Position numbers and translations under genes: made by a program
Notes under the pieces: model-generated
Told to the model about the DNA's origin: nothing
Databases searched by the model: none
What the model saw: only the letters and a program-made list of their open reading frames with translations
Shown: positions 1-12,314 of the stretch, one piece after another
How positions within the stretch are numbered: the stretch's first letter is position 1
Layout: every line of letters starts with the position of its first letter
Assembly: GCA_033398695.1 (NCBI GenBank)
Contig: CM065802.1
Location: 206,231,096 to 206,295,095, forward strand
Length of the DNA: 64,000 nucleotides
Source: Orobanche coerulescens
Lineage: Eukaryota > Streptophyta > Magnoliopsida > Lamiales > Orobanchaceae
Direction: 5' to 3'

Positions 1-1258
1 GTTCATACGCCCGAGGGGTATGTTCGACAGTCGGAGTTATTTCTTGAGATCCATTATTGTTGATCATTTGGAGTTTACCTTGTTGATGGTATTCTCGGTT
101 ATGTTGGTCCTTTGTTGATCATTTGGAGTTTACCTTGTTGATGGTATTCTCGGTTATTGTTGATCCTTCATTGATTGCGTTCGAGATTTACCTTGTTGAT
201 GGTATTCTCAATTATCGTGATCCTTTGTTGGTCGTATTGGAGTTATCATGTCGATGATATTCTCAGTTGATTTATCGGTTGATCATTGTTATTGATCGTA
301 TGAGCATTCGGACTGTACGTCGATGTTCGGGATTTGTTATCATTATCATATGGTAGTTGATCTACAGATATGTTGTGTACTGTTGGTTTATCCAGGTTGA
401 GTTTTGATTGTGTAATCCGATGGACAGGATTTGGCACGGATGAATTATTTCATGATTATGAGTTATGATGATGTTTTGAGGATTGTTGGTATTTTTGAAA
501 TTCAATACAGATAATTGTTGTTAAGTTCATTTCGTCATTCGAGGATGCGAAATGTGGATTATGGTAAGGATTGGATTATTATGGATTGGTAAGGTTATAA
601 CGGTAAGATTACGTTGGTAGTATTCTTACAGTATTATTACATTGGTATGTAATTATTTATGATGTTGTGATCGATATCATTATTGAGTATTGTGGCTGAC
701 CCCGTCGTGGGCTTTATTTTTAGGTACTCGGAGATCGAGCTAGTAGCGGTCGTGAAGGGATGAGCTTCCCGATGTGATACTGGCGGTGGCATGTTTTGGA
801 GTATTGAGTATTTCTTTTCTGGTTATTCATTTCCGCTGCAAATGTGTATTTTGAACTGCATTTATCCGCTGCATGTGTATATTTCAAAATGGCTTTTCGG
901 TATCTTTATCCGCTGCGTGTGTGTATTTTAAATGCCCGTTTTGGCACTTTGCGAACTTGGGTTATTTCGTTAAACCTTTTTCCTAAACTATTTTATCGGT
1001 ACGTTTAAGCGGCGTCGTAACGTACATTTTGAACTATCGAGATTTGGCACTTCGCCTTGTATTTTCAAATTGTATTTTATGACGGTATTTCAAAATTATA
1101 TTTTTGAAAATATTTGAGTATTTAAAATATTATCGTCATTGGCCTTTTGACATTTTTAAACGTTTTTGAAATGGTTTTGTAAACGGTTTTTAGCCTGGTG
1201 GGTTCCGGTGTGGGGCCCACGACGCTGTAATATCCCGGATGGTTTTGGGGGTGTTACA
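1..1258 (+). mobile_element. Partial LTR (element R1), 3' end
   Basis: Plus-strand 3' part of a long LTR that enters from the left edge. It ends in GGGGGTGTTACA, the terminus used by all LTRs here, and abuts sequence from the middle of element B's LTR, so R1 inserted into B. Its last 70 bases carry the family hairpin: stems GTGGGTTCC and GGGGCCCAC at 1198-1220, then CTGTAATATCCC. The stretch after about 820, with repeated mentions of 'tatccgctgc', is ordinary AT-rich LTR sequence without an ORF. Its 5' end, and therefore its target duplication, lie outside the window. It could be a solo LTR or the 3' LTR of a full element. Confidence 0.75.
59..275 (+). repeat. Minisatellite, about 55-bp unit, about 4 copies
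   Basis: The unit begins GTTGATCATTTGGAG and includes TTACCTTGTTGATGG. The first two copies start at 59 and 114 and are almost identical; the third and fourth are diverged. It lies inside the R1 LTR. Confidence 0.75.
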
Positions 1259-2915
1259 CGATCAATCATATCCACAAAACGAGAAGCGTATGAATAAGGA
1301 ACTTGCCTCGAATAAGAACAACGCGGAGAATCGACCGAAGTAGGTTGACACGAACCGACCACGAACCCTCCGACTCCACCGAAAGCCAACTCGTGATAAT
1401 AAACTACGAAAGACAATAACAACAATGAAAATGAATTCCATAGCACGACCTAAAGCCGTTGAATTCAAAGAACGAATGACGAAAGTTCAAGTGTTTCCCC
1501 CAAAACGACCAAGAACACGATTCGTCCGTCAAAACACGAAAACGGAATTCCAAAACGAAATATGGATTTACAATCCATAGGATATGTTTAACAACATCAT
1601 TTAACAACAATCGATCCCTCAAAAACGGATGGAAAACGAGATCAAGAACAAATCCCCCAAAAAGTCGATTCGAAGGAAATCAAGAAATATACTTCGATTC
1701 GGCGAAGAACAATGGGTTAAATGATGTTAAACACAAGAATACTACCAAGATTAATCATACCCATCATGAATTAATCAACAATACGGAACGAATCGGACAA
1801 AAACGCAAAAACCCCAAAATTCAAGAAATTAGGGTTCTAAGGAGAGATTACCTTGATTCGCTGGATCAAAGGATGATATAGGATGATCAATCCATGATAT
1901 GAACTCAAGAACTTCGTGGATTTGTTGTTCAACAACATGGATTCGCCTCCTCCGATGCTCTAGCCGTGGATCGAAAAGAAAGGAAATGAAAAACGAGTGA
2001 AAATGATGCTGCTCTGCCACATTTATACTGGGCCGGACTAGCGTGCGCTAGGCTGCCGAGCTAGCGTACGCTATCGGCCTAGGCCGCAATCCAGAGACCT
2101 CCTGGACTAGACTGCTCGGCCTGGTAGCGTACGCAGGCTTCCGGCCGTAGCGTGCGCTACCTGCCGGCCGTAGCGTGCGCAGTGTCCGACAGTAGCGTGC
2201 GCTACCTGCCGATCCTACCCGAGTCCAGAACCTCAGAACCCCTCTGCCCAGACCCGATAGCGTACGTTGGGCCGGCCGATAGCGTGCGCTACACCTGCCG
2301 GTTAGCGCGCGCAGCCTTCCGGCCGTAGCGTGCGCTACGCCGGTTCCTGCCGTGCTTGCCCGGCCAGTGCCCAGCACTTCCGACCGTGCCGGCCGCACCT
2401 GTCCGGCCAGTGCTCAGGCGTCATGATCCGACGACTCGATTTCCGAAAACGTACGGAACGAACACGACGAAAAGTTTGCGGACAACATCAATGATCCGAA
2501 ATGAAAACATAATGTAATAATTAATCATACGCGACCAAGAAAAGAGTCGAGACAGCAAATACAGATACGGATACCCATAACTTTGGGTAAATTACAAAAT
2601 GGCCCAAAATGCCCGAAAATCACGATACGTGATCGAATAACCAAACCGAAGTTCACAACACGTCTAACAAAGTTAAACGGACTTACGGGAAACTCGAAAC
2701 AGCAGTTTCGAACGAGATTCGCAAGAATCGAACTCAAGTGCGGAAAAGTCGCTAAAAAGCACGGAACTCAACAAAACAACACCGAAACAAACTCGGATGA
2801 CAAAAAGTGTAGAATTAATCATTCTCAGAATGACGAAACGGTCATGAGCGAGTCGTCAAAATGGACTTCCATCGAAAAAAAGAAATTACTGGAAATCAAA
2901 ATTACGGGTATTACA
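1259..2915 (-). repeat. Element B 3' LTR (left part missing)
   Basis: In element orientation it starts at 2915 with TGTAATACCCG next to the polypurine tract. It shares long, nearly identical stretches with the 5' LTR at 28750-30409. It is cut at 1258/1259 by R1; the equivalent uncut site is near 28744. U3 contains the palindrome block and TATA box listed separately. Confidence 0.85.
2021..2345 (-). promoter_or_regulatory. B 3' LTR U3 block: palindrome cluster plus TATA box
   Basis: About nine copies of TAGCGTGCGCTA or TAGCGTACGCTA variants lie within 300 GC-rich bases (about 2040-2345), followed in element orientation by TATAAAT (2021-2027, minus strand). Downstream is a pyrimidine-rich leader. 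The order, palindromes then TATA then leader, recurs in the other LTRs here. Promoter function is inferred. Confidence 0.6.
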
Positions 2916-3341
2916 TTCTACCCTCCTTAAAAGAAGTTTCGTCCCGAAACTTAAAATAAGTAGGGAGAAGTAATATCCCCTGCCAGGAAAACTCGACGAG
3001 ATCCACAAAAACCGAAAACTCGCCCCCGACGGCGAAACACTGCAAGAAACGCAAAGAGACATACGGCGTGAAAATACGCACCACGGCGACTAACACAACG
3101 CCACCGGTAGAGACATAATAAAATCAACAAGTGACAAGCGTCATCAAACAGACAATACAATCGAGTCGATTATCCTAACAATCACAAAACACAATGAACG
3201 AAAATCAATATGATTGACCAACCCAACGGTACATCAATCAAAACACGAGCAAACCGCTGAACAAATACGGAATCCCACCGCCCAAGGGCTGGAAGATCAA
3301 AAACGAGACTAATTTCCCGAACTTAAGGGAATTAGGAAGGA
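2916..3341 (-). other. B polypurine tract and 3' internal segment
   Basis: On the minus strand 2916-2932 reads TTTTAAGGAGGGTAGAA, immediately before the LTR: a polypurine tract that would prime plus-strand DNA synthesis. Just upstream is the short hairpin AAGTTTCG-GGA-CGAAACTT. The rest is non-coding and matches 53501-53925 in F. It is interrupted at 3346/3347 by element A. Confidence 0.8.
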
Positions 3342-3346
3342 GTCTG

Positions 3347-3746
3347 TGTAACACCCTAAAATACGGCTATTACAGTGTCGTGGACCCCACACTGGGACCC
3401 ACCAGGCGATATCCAAAACAGATTAAATAAATATTATTTGTGATACCCAACCACAATGAATAGTCATTACTACGATTAGGAGTCTATTAAAAATATGGCC
3501 AACGGTCTTATAATACACAGGATCCGAAAAACAAGTATAAACCATATGGAGATGGAAAATACTTCAAATGTCAATACAACCAGATAGTAATTTAAATGAA
3601 GCAGAAGATAAAATAACATAACACGGTTTAACATAACCGGACAACAAATGATTTGGGGCCCTTGAACTAGTATCCTTCGAACCCTTCGCCGTCGACATGC
3701 TCTTCCCGTGCCTTGCCCTTGCCTCGACCTAAAATACAATACAAGT
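3347..3746 (-). repeat. Element A 3' LTR, first segment
   Basis: LTR terminus TGTAACACCC on the plus strand. It matches 19979-20378 almost base for base and continues at 12315 after the MITE. The terminal hairpin has stems GTGGACCCC (3380-3388) and GGGACCCAC (3394-3402), closed with G-T wobbles. Confidence 0.9.
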
Positions 3747-3844
3747 TAGGGGTGAGCATGGGTCGGTTTGGGTCGGTTTTAGGCTAAAACCGAACCCAAA
3801 CCGACAAGCTTCGGTTTCTAAAAAATCAAACCCAAACTGAAACC

Positions 3845-6218
3845 TGTAACACCCCCTATATATTCAGGAATATTACAACGCCGTAAATCCTTTACATAAG
3901 GATTTACAAGGCTGAAGAATTGAACAGACATTTAGAAATACTACGAATGGAAATATCGGAATTAAGACACAACATTTCTGACCAAATACTGAAAGTACAA
4001 TTGTTCAACAGGAACTTAATAATACATTACCAAATTCAAATTCAACATAAATGACTTCGTACTCGAGTACTTATTGAAATAACCAATAAACAACAGACAA
4101 ATGAACCCGGCCAAAACATCACTCTGCACCCTCGTCGTCATGCAGCTCCAGTGGTTGTTTTCCCGCTCTCCTGGATCCTGAACATAAACAAAATGTTCAC
4201 CCCCGAAGGGGTTAGCACAACGATGCTAGTACAAGTACCCCAACATATTATTCATATCTCACGAAGAATAATAACGTAAACGACAAAAATACCAACGAGT
4301 CTTCTCCTACGAGAACTCATAAATGACATGCACAACTGATAATCACAACATGATATCATAACATACACATGGTAATTCCGTCGATCCAGCGTTCACTGCC
4401 TAGAACCCACGATGATCCCGTCAGACCAACCCGTGGTGGAAAAACCCGTCCGATGATCTAGCGCACGCTAGCATAGATCCCCCGATGATCCCGTCGGACC
4501 AACACGAGGTGGACATACAACAACGACATACATGCACGACAATATATATAACATCAATACATAAAACAAATAAAGTACTTGCCTCGATTTAAAGATAAGA
4601 ACAATACTTCCATGAAAACGAACACTCGAAGGTCGTCCTCCTCAATCAATCACGTAACAAGATCAAACCTTAACAAAACAAATGATATAGGATTTATCTC
4701 ACGTCGTACGAATGTTTAACAATTCGATTTATGGCCAAAAGTTCATAAAATGTAATCTACCTGAACTGCTTAGCGCACGCTAAGTACTTTGTGTAGCGTG
4801 CGTTAAGTCTGCTCGATAGCGCACGCAAACAACAAAGCCTAGCGTACGCTAACTATGTATGGTCAGTACTTCACTGATCAGTCGACTGACTCGTCTGATG
4901 GTCTAGCGTACGTTATGTACCCAACGTAGCGTACGCTAACTCGTGCTCGATAGCGCACGTTAATCTATATAGCTTAGCATGTGCTATCTGTGCATGGCAG
5001 TTTACTGCTGAGCAGAAAACTGTTCTCATCATGATCAAAACAATGAAATCTTCCGTGATACTTCATGCTACCTCCATAAATATCATGTACATATGATTAT
5101 GAATGATCTTACGGATAACAACAACTTCGGATTCAAGGATATGCATACCATTAAAACCATATTCCATTACGACTACAAATCTTCATACGACATTTCGAAA
5201 GGCTTAACGGTTGATATTGACACCTTTATATCAATCAAAATTATCATATTGAAGTAGTTTAACATTCCATCTATACTAGATAAATCCTTCCATGATCAAT
5301 CCCTTAGATTCATCTAATAACAATGATGTTAAAGTGAAGTCCATGATTGCTATGAAGTTATCTACTAGATTCGGATTACCAATGATAGAAGCTTCCTTTA
5401 CTTGTTCAATGTAATAAGATTTGAATCATGATGATCATAATCAAGGCACTTAAGGCTTAATCATCTCAATATTCCAAACATGATGTACTTTGGATAATTC
5501 ACTTATGAAAATCAATATCTCATTACTATGATCATCCAATTCTTTAGAATCCAACTCTAAGTCTGGAGATAGGTTGAACATACCTTAATATGATGAAAAT
5601 CACTGAACCTTAAGGTAGAATCCGACTCCGGTTGGTTGTATGCCACTCCAAGGTGCTATTCCACTTCAATGAATACTCCCAAGTGATAACCAATATACAA
5701 ACACCAACAAGATGTGTTCTAAGTCTGTAGAATGATTATTACAGCTCCCTGGCCTCTCAAGAATGCAGAATGGACGAGTAAAATGTAAGCCAAAACGGGT
5801 TGTTGTCCCATTTATAATATTCTGCATTTTAACAAGTTAGCGCACGCTACTAAGCTTTCCTTAGCGTGCGCTAATAAGAGTTGACTTCAGAACTGTCCAG
5901 GTTCACCCGCGGGAATCTTATCCGGACCCATGTCCCGGATGGCGCATGTGCTAGCCGTCCCGCTCAATAATTGAGTTCTTAGCGCACGCAACTCCTACCT
6001 GCATAGCGTGCGCTAGTAGTAGCCCGATAGCGCGCGTTAAGCTACTTTCTTAGTGTGCGCTATCACGAGTTTGCATGAGAAATTTTGCATGTTGTTATAC
6101 TTATGTACAAAGGTATCAATGCAAGAAATATCATACTCCAATAATCAAAACCACAAAATCCGAATAATACAGGGTTTGAATACAGATGAAATACACCGTA
6201 ATAAATCCGGATATTACA
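3845..6218 (-). repeat. Element C 3' LTR
   Basis: Terminus TGTAACACCCCC. The terminal hairpin GTAAATCCTT / AAGGATTTAC (3883-3907) is a perfect 10-bp stem. A second conserved pair, CCCC-GAA-GGGG (4201-4211) and TAGCA / TGCTA (4213-4228), matches the double hairpin of the other families. There are two palindrome clusters (about 4460-4990 and 5838-6062), and TATAAA on the minus strand at 5811-5816. A possible donor, AAG|GTATGT, lies at 5583 and a possible acceptor, GTTCAG, at 4178. Confidence 0.88.
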
Positions 6219-6237
6219 TACTCTCCTACTAAAAAGG
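6219..6237 (-). other. Element C polypurine tract
   Basis: The minus strand reads a purine-rich stretch ending AGTAGGAGAGTA next to the LTR. It is less pure than in A or B. The hairpin AGTTTCG-GGA-CGAAACT lies just upstream. Confidence 0.65.
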
Positions 6238-6253
6238 AGTTTCGTCCCGAAAC

Positions 6254-9200
6254 TCAAGAGGAAAATAACTCGGGACATCTAGACTTCATATCAGCTTCCG
6301 TTTCCCAGGTGGCTTCTTCCATTCCGTGACGTGACCATTGAACTTTGACCAAAACGATTGGTTTGTTCCTCAGCTGCTTAACTCGACTCTCGAGTATCTT
6401 GACCGGTCTTTCTTCAAACGTCCCATCCTGCGCGACTTCGATCTCGCCGAAATCAATGATATGACTGGGATCTGGTATATACCTCTGTAACTGGGATACG
6501 TGGAACACGTTATGAACATGGCACAATGACGGCGGCAATGCCAATCTGTATGCCAACTCCCCAACTCTCTCGAGGATCTCAAATGGTCCGATATATCTCG
6601 GACTCAGCTTTCCTTTCCTTCCGAAACGAAAGATTCCCCGAGTAGGAGAAACCTTCAAAAGTACGTGATCTCCAGTACTGAACTCCAATGGGCGACGACG
6701 TACGTCTGCGTAAGATTTTTGGCGACTCTGGGCAGTCAACAGCCTTTCACGAATCAAGGCTATCTTCTCTCGAGTCTGCACGATCAACTCTGGTTCTGTT
6801 CCAATCAAGTCTGACGAATCGTCCAAACATAGGGGCGATCTACATCTCCTCCCGTATAATGCCTCAAACGGTGCCATCTTAATGAAAGCATGCCAACTAT
6901 TGTTGTAGGTAAATTCAATCAACGGTAGATGATCTTCCCAATCGTTTGACCAATCTAAGGCACAGGCCCTTAGCATGTCTTCCACCGTTTGTATAGTCCT
7001 CTCGGATTGTCCGTCAGTCTGTGGGTGATAAGCTGTACTGAAGTTCAATTCGGTCCCCAAGGCCTTATGAACTGCTTTCCAAAAGTGAGACACAAAACGA
7101 CCATCTCGATCAGAAACAATGGTCTTCGGAGTACCATGCAATCGAACTATCTCCGAAATAAATACTCGTGCCAGCCTCTCTGGTCCCCACGTATCCTTAA
7201 TGCCTAGAAAATGAGCTGATTTTGTTAAACGATCAACTATCACCCAAATCATGTTCATTCCTGTCCTGGTTCTCGGCATATTAGTGATAAAGTCCATCGA
7301 TATGTCCTCCCACTTCCATTCAGGAATCGGGAGTGGCTTCAACATTCTGGCAGTCCGTTGATGCTCGATCTTAACCTGCTGACAAGTCAAGCATTTCGAA
7401 ACATAGTCCGCTACATCTTTCTTCATGTTGCCCCACCAGAAATTCTGCTTCAAGTCCTTATACATTTTACTGGTGCCCGGGTGGATAGAATAGGGCGAAC
7501 TGTGAGTTTCCTTCATAATCGTCTGTTTCAGAACATCATCATCGGGAACGCAGAGTCGGTTCTGAAATGTCAAAACTCCATCATCATGAATTATGAATCC
7601 GGGGGCCTTTCCTTTGGTCACTTCATCACGTAACCGAATCATCAGAGGATCATCTGCCTGTCTAGATTTGATTCCTTCGGTTAATGATGAAGTTATCTCC
7701 ATCATGCACAGTTGTCCTTGGACTCTTTGTAACCACACTTCAATTCCTTCATGAATCATCTCTCGTTGAAGGCTACGTTGGGAGGTCAGCGTCTCCAGCA
7801 TCTGAATAGAAATGGGCTTGCGGCTAAGTGCATCGGCCACTACATTTGCTTTGCCTGGATGATACAAAATCTCCAAGTCATAGTCCTTGATCAGATCTAA
7901 CCATCTTCTTTGCCGCATGTTCAACTCTTTCTGACTGAATATGTACTTGAGACTCTTATGATCCGTAAAGATCTGACAGTGAGTCCCGTATAGATAATGC
8001 CTCCAGATCTTTAAAGCAAAAACTACTGCTGCTAGCTCCAAATCATGTGTTGGGTAATTCACTTCATAAGGTTTCAGCTGTCGCGACGCGTAAGCGATCA
8101 CCTTATCATTCTGCATCAATACGCACCCAAGTCTTTGGTTCGAAGCATCACCGTAAACTATAAATCCTCCAGTTCCCTGTAGAAGTGATAGAATCGGTGC
8201 CGTCGTCAATCTCTTCTTCAATTCATCAAAGCTAACCTGACACAACTCATTCCATTCAAACTTTTGAGTTTTCTGCAGGAGTCGAGTAAGTGGGCGGGAG
8301 ATTTTAGAAAACCCTTCCATGAATCGACGATAATATCCAGCAAGTCCTACGAAGCTTCAGACTTCTTTCACGTTCTTTGGAGGCTTCCAATCCATAATTT
8401 CTTCGATCTTCTGAGGATCTACTCGGACTCCTTTAGCTGACACCACATGGCCGAGGAACATTACTTCATTTAGCCAGAATTCACACTTAGAAAGTTTGGC
8501 GTACAATTGCTCGTTTCTCAAAAGTTCCAATACAATCCGCAAATGCTGCGCATGTTCTTCCGAGCTCTTAGAATACACCAGAATGTCATCAATGAACACG
8601 ACCACAAATTTATCCAAAAATTCAATGAACACCCGGTTCATCAATTTCATAAATACAGCAGGTGCGTTAGTGAGACCAAACGGCATCACTACAAACTCAT
8701 AATGTCCGTAGCGAGTTCTGAACGCTGATTTCAGAACATCAGATTCCTTAATCCTCAGCTGATGATATCCTAATCTCAGATCGATTTTAGAAAATACTGT
8801 TGCCCCTTGAAACTGGTCAAACAGATCATCAATCTGTGGCAACGGATACTTGTTCTTAATCGTCATCTTGTTCAGCTCTCGATAGTCAATACACAGTCAA
8901 AGCGATCCATCCTTCTTTCGGACAAAAAGAACTGGCGCTCCCCAGGGTGAAACGCTTGGCTGAATATAGCCCTTGTCCAGTAACTCCTCCAGCCGTTTCT
9001 TCAGTTCGTACATCTCAGTAGGTGCCATACGATATGGCGCCTTAGAAATTGGTGTAGCTCCGGGTTCCAGCTCAATGGTAAATTCTACATCCCTTCGTGG
9101 AGGTAGTCCAGGTAACTCGTCAGGAAATATATCTGAAAATTCGTTCACAACAGGAATGGATGAAAGTTCCACAATTTCGTCTTCTTTCTTCATTGCATAA

Positions 9201-9548
9201 CACCAGTACCCGATACAGCCCTGTTTCAACAATTTGACAGCTTTCATCGCTTTGATCAATTTTCCTGAGCTTCTCGGTTTCCACCCCTCGAACAATATTT
9301 CGGAACCATCGTCAGCGATCAGCGAGATATTCCTCCTTTGGTAGTCCACAATTGCTCCATATCGATTAAGCCAATCGTCTCCGAGTATCAGGTCGTATCC
9401 TTGCATTTCTATCACGATCAGATTTGAGAGCCACTCTCTGCCTCCAAATGATACAGGGAAATTTCTAGTTTCTAAGTTTCCGACAATCCTCTCTCCACTC
9501 GGTAAACCAACAACATAAGGTTCACAAGTATGAAAACCGGAAATATTC
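6254..9548 (-). pseudogene. Element C pol fragment (protease C-part to chromodomain)
   Basis: One reading frame runs from the 5' LTR edge to 6254, broken only by two TGA codons (8897-8899 and 8357-8359), each at a position where the family has Arg CGA. In order: the C-terminal half of the aspartic protease (the catalytic DTG is lost with the deletion), RT with FIDD in place of YxDD, RNase H (D in YGDAS, E in DLELAA, D in TDHKS, D in VADALS), the integrase zinc finger (H-x6-H, CLTC), the DDE core (MDF, SDRD, GQSE), the GPF motif and a chromodomain ending [14 protein letters not shown]. From RNase H to the end (6254-8320, 688 residues) it is open. Without gag, primer site and protease active site it is not autonomous. 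Confidence 0.92.
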
Positions 9549-11922
9549 TGTAACACCCCCGATATATTCAGGAATATTACAGCGCCATAAATCCTTTACA
9601 TAAGGATTTACAAGGCTGAAGAATTGAACAGACATTAAGAAATACTACGAATGGAAATATCGGAATTAAGACACAACATTTCTGACCAAATACTGAAAGT
9701 ACAATTGTTCAACAGGAACTTAATAATATATTACCAAATTCAAATTCAACATAAATGACTTCGTACTCGAGTACTTATTGAAATAACCAATAAACAACAG
9801 ACAAATGAACCCGGCCAAAACATCACTCTGCACCCTCGTCGTCATGCAGCTCCAGTGGTTGTTTTCCCGCTCTCCTAGATCCTGAACATAAACAAAATGT
9901 TCACCCCCGAAGGGGTTAGCACAACGATGCTAGTACAAGTACCCCAACATATTATTCATATCTCACGAAGAATAATAACGTAAACGACAAAAATACCAAC
10001 GAGTCTTCTCCTACGAGAACTCATAAATGACATACACAACTGATAATCACAACATGATATCATAACATACACATGGTAATTCTGTCGATCCAGCGTTCAC
10101 TGCCTAGAACCCACGATGATCCCGTCAGACGAACCCGTGGTGGAAAAACCCGTCCGATGATCCAGCGCACGCTAGCATAGATCCCCCGATGATCCCGTCG
10201 GACCAACACGAGGTGGACATACAACAACGACATATATGCACGACAATATATATAACATCAATACATAAAACAAATAAAGTACTTGCCTCGATTTGAAGAT
10301 AAGAACAATACTTCCACGAAAACGAACACTCGAAGGTCGTCCTCCTCAATCAATCACGTAACAAGATCAAACCTTAACAAAAGAAATGATATAGGATTTA
10401 TCTCACGTCGTACGAATGTTTAACAATTCGATTTACGGCCAAAAGTTCATAAAATGTAATCTGCCTGAACTGCTTAGCGCACGCTAAGTATTCTGTGTAG
10501 CGTGCGTTAAGTCTGCTCGATAGCGCACGCAAACAACAAAGCCTAGCGTACGCTAACTATGTATGGTCAGTACTTCACTGATCAGTCGACTGACTCGTCT
10601 GATGGTCTAGCGTACGTTATGTACCCAACATAGCGTACGCTAACTCATGCTCGATAGCGCACGTTAATCTATATAGCTTAGCGTGCGCTATCTGTGCATG
10701 GCAGTTTACTGCTGAGCAGTAAACTGTTCTCATCATGATCAAAACAATGAAATCTTCCGTGATACTTCATGTTACCTCCATGAATATCATGTACATACGA
10801 TTATGAATGATCTTACGGATAACAACAACTTCGGATTCAAGGATATGCATACCATTAAAACCATATTCCATTACGACTACAAATCTTCATACGACATTTC
10901 GAAAGGCTTAACGGTTGATATCGACACCTTTATATCAATCAAAATTATCATACTGAAGTAGTTTAACATTCCATTTATACTAGATAAATCCTTCCATGAT
11001 CAATCCCTTAGATTCATCTAATAACAATGATGTTAAAGTCAAGTCCATGATTGCTATGAAGTCATCTACTAGATTCGGATTACCAATGATAGAAGCTTCC
11101 TTTACTTGTTCAATGTAATAAGATTTGAATCATGATGATCATAATCAAGGCACTTAAGGCTTAATCATCTCAATATTCCAAACATGATGTACTTTGGATA
11201 ATTCACTTATGAAAATCAATATCTCATTACTATGATCATCCAATTCTTTAGAATCCAACTCTAAGTCTGGAGATAGGTTGAAAATACCTTAATATGATGA
11301 AAATCACTGAACCGTAAGGTAGAATCCGACTCCAGTTGGTTGTATGCCACTCCAAGGTGCTATTCCACTTCAATGAATACTCCCAAGTGATAACCAATAT
11401 ACAAACACCAACAAGATGTGTTCTAAGTGTGTAGAATGATTATTACAGCTCCCTGGCCTCTCAAGAATGCAGAATGGACGAGTAAAATGTAAGCCAAAAC
11501 GGGTTGTTGTCCCATTTATAATATTCTGCATTTTAACAAGTTAGCGCATGCTACTAAGCTTTCCTTAGCGTGTGCTAATAAGAGTTGACTTCAGAACTGT
11601 CCAGGTTCACCCGCGGGAATCTTATCCGGACCCATGTCCCGGCTGGCGCATGTGCTAGCCGTCCCGCTCAATAATTGAGTTCTTAGCACACGCAACTCCT
11701 ACATGCATAGCGTGCGCTAGTAGTAGCCCGATAGCGCGCGTTAAGTTACATTCTTAGCGTGCGCTATCACGAGTTTGCATGAGAAATTTTGCATGTTGTT
11801 ATACTTATGTACAAAGGTATCAATGCAAGAAATATCATACTCCAATAATCAAAACCACAAAATCCGAATAATACAGGGTTTGAATACAGATGAAATACAC
11901 CGTAATAAATCCGGATATTACA
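9549..11922 (-). repeat. Element C 5' LTR
   Basis: Same length as the 3' LTR. The double hairpin lies at 9904-9933, palindrome clusters at about 10150-10690 and 11541-11770, and TATAAA on the minus strand at 11515-11520. The donor corresponding to 5583 reads GTATTT here. Its inner edge (9549) abuts pol codons directly instead of a primer site. Confidence 0.88.
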
Positions 11923-12015
11923 AAACCAACCCAATGGGTTCGGTTTCTCGGTTTTTTGTTTTTTTACGGGTCGGTTTCGGGTTTAAACCCAACCAACCAG
12001 ATTTTTGTCTATTCT

Positions 12016-12102
12016 TCAAAAAAACTTATGTGTATTGGATGGGAATCGAACCTGGGACCAACGCACGGAATACCAGCGTCCTAACCACCAGACCAGGACA
12101 CT
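12016..12102 (-). mobile_element. tRNA-derived retroposon (87 bp)
   Basis: An insert flanked by the 15-bp direct repeat ATTTTTGTCTATTCT (12001-12015 and 12103-12117), the long duplication expected of LINE-driven retroposition. On the minus strand it reads a tRNA-like body: TGGTCTGGTGGTTAGGA resembles a D-arm/A box, and GGTTCGATTCCC (12041-12052) is a B box. A short trailer ends in seven T residues, like a Pol III terminator. The T-stem does not pair properly, so it is not a working tRNA. It lies inside the hAT-type MITE. The tRNA identity is unresolved, possibly Glu-like. Confidence 0.8.
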
Positions 12103-12314
12103 ATTTTTGTCTATTCTACATAATGCATATATACATATAAAATTTACGAAATACATATATATTAAATGATATCGGTTCGGTTTTAATGGTTCGGTTTCTA
12201 GTGTATAAACCGAAACCGAAACCGATGGTTTTGATTTGGTTTTGGTTTTTCAGTTTCGGTTTCGTCGGTTTTTTTCGGTTTCTTGGTTCAGTTTTGCTCA
12301 CCCCTAATACAAGT

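Larger units (their letters stand above)
3845..11922 (-). mobile_element. Element C: Tekay-like element lacking gag and primer site
   Basis: Flanked by the duplication AAACC (3840-3844, 11923-11927). The two LTRs are both 2374 bp (3845-6218 and 9549-11922) and nearly identical on reading, so insertion was recent. The internal part is only 3330 bp: it begins within the protease, directly at the 5' LTR edge, and runs to the chromodomain and polypurine tract. There is no primer site and no gag. See the pol entry and the finding on the junction. Confidence 0.93.
3747..12306. mobile_element. hAT-type MITE (about 477 bp) containing element C
   Basis: Ends TAGGGGTGAGCA at 3747 and TGCTCACCCCTA at 12306 form a 12-bp terminal inverted repeat. 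It is flanked by the 8-bp duplication ATACAAGT (3739-3746, 12307-12314), the duplication size of hAT elements. A's other LTR has a single ATACAAGT at this point (an empty site, near 20373), which confirms the insertion. The inside is rich in CGGTTT/AAACCG motifs, common in plant hAT MITEs. The pieces are 3747-3844 and 11923-12306; no transposase. Confidence 0.92.
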
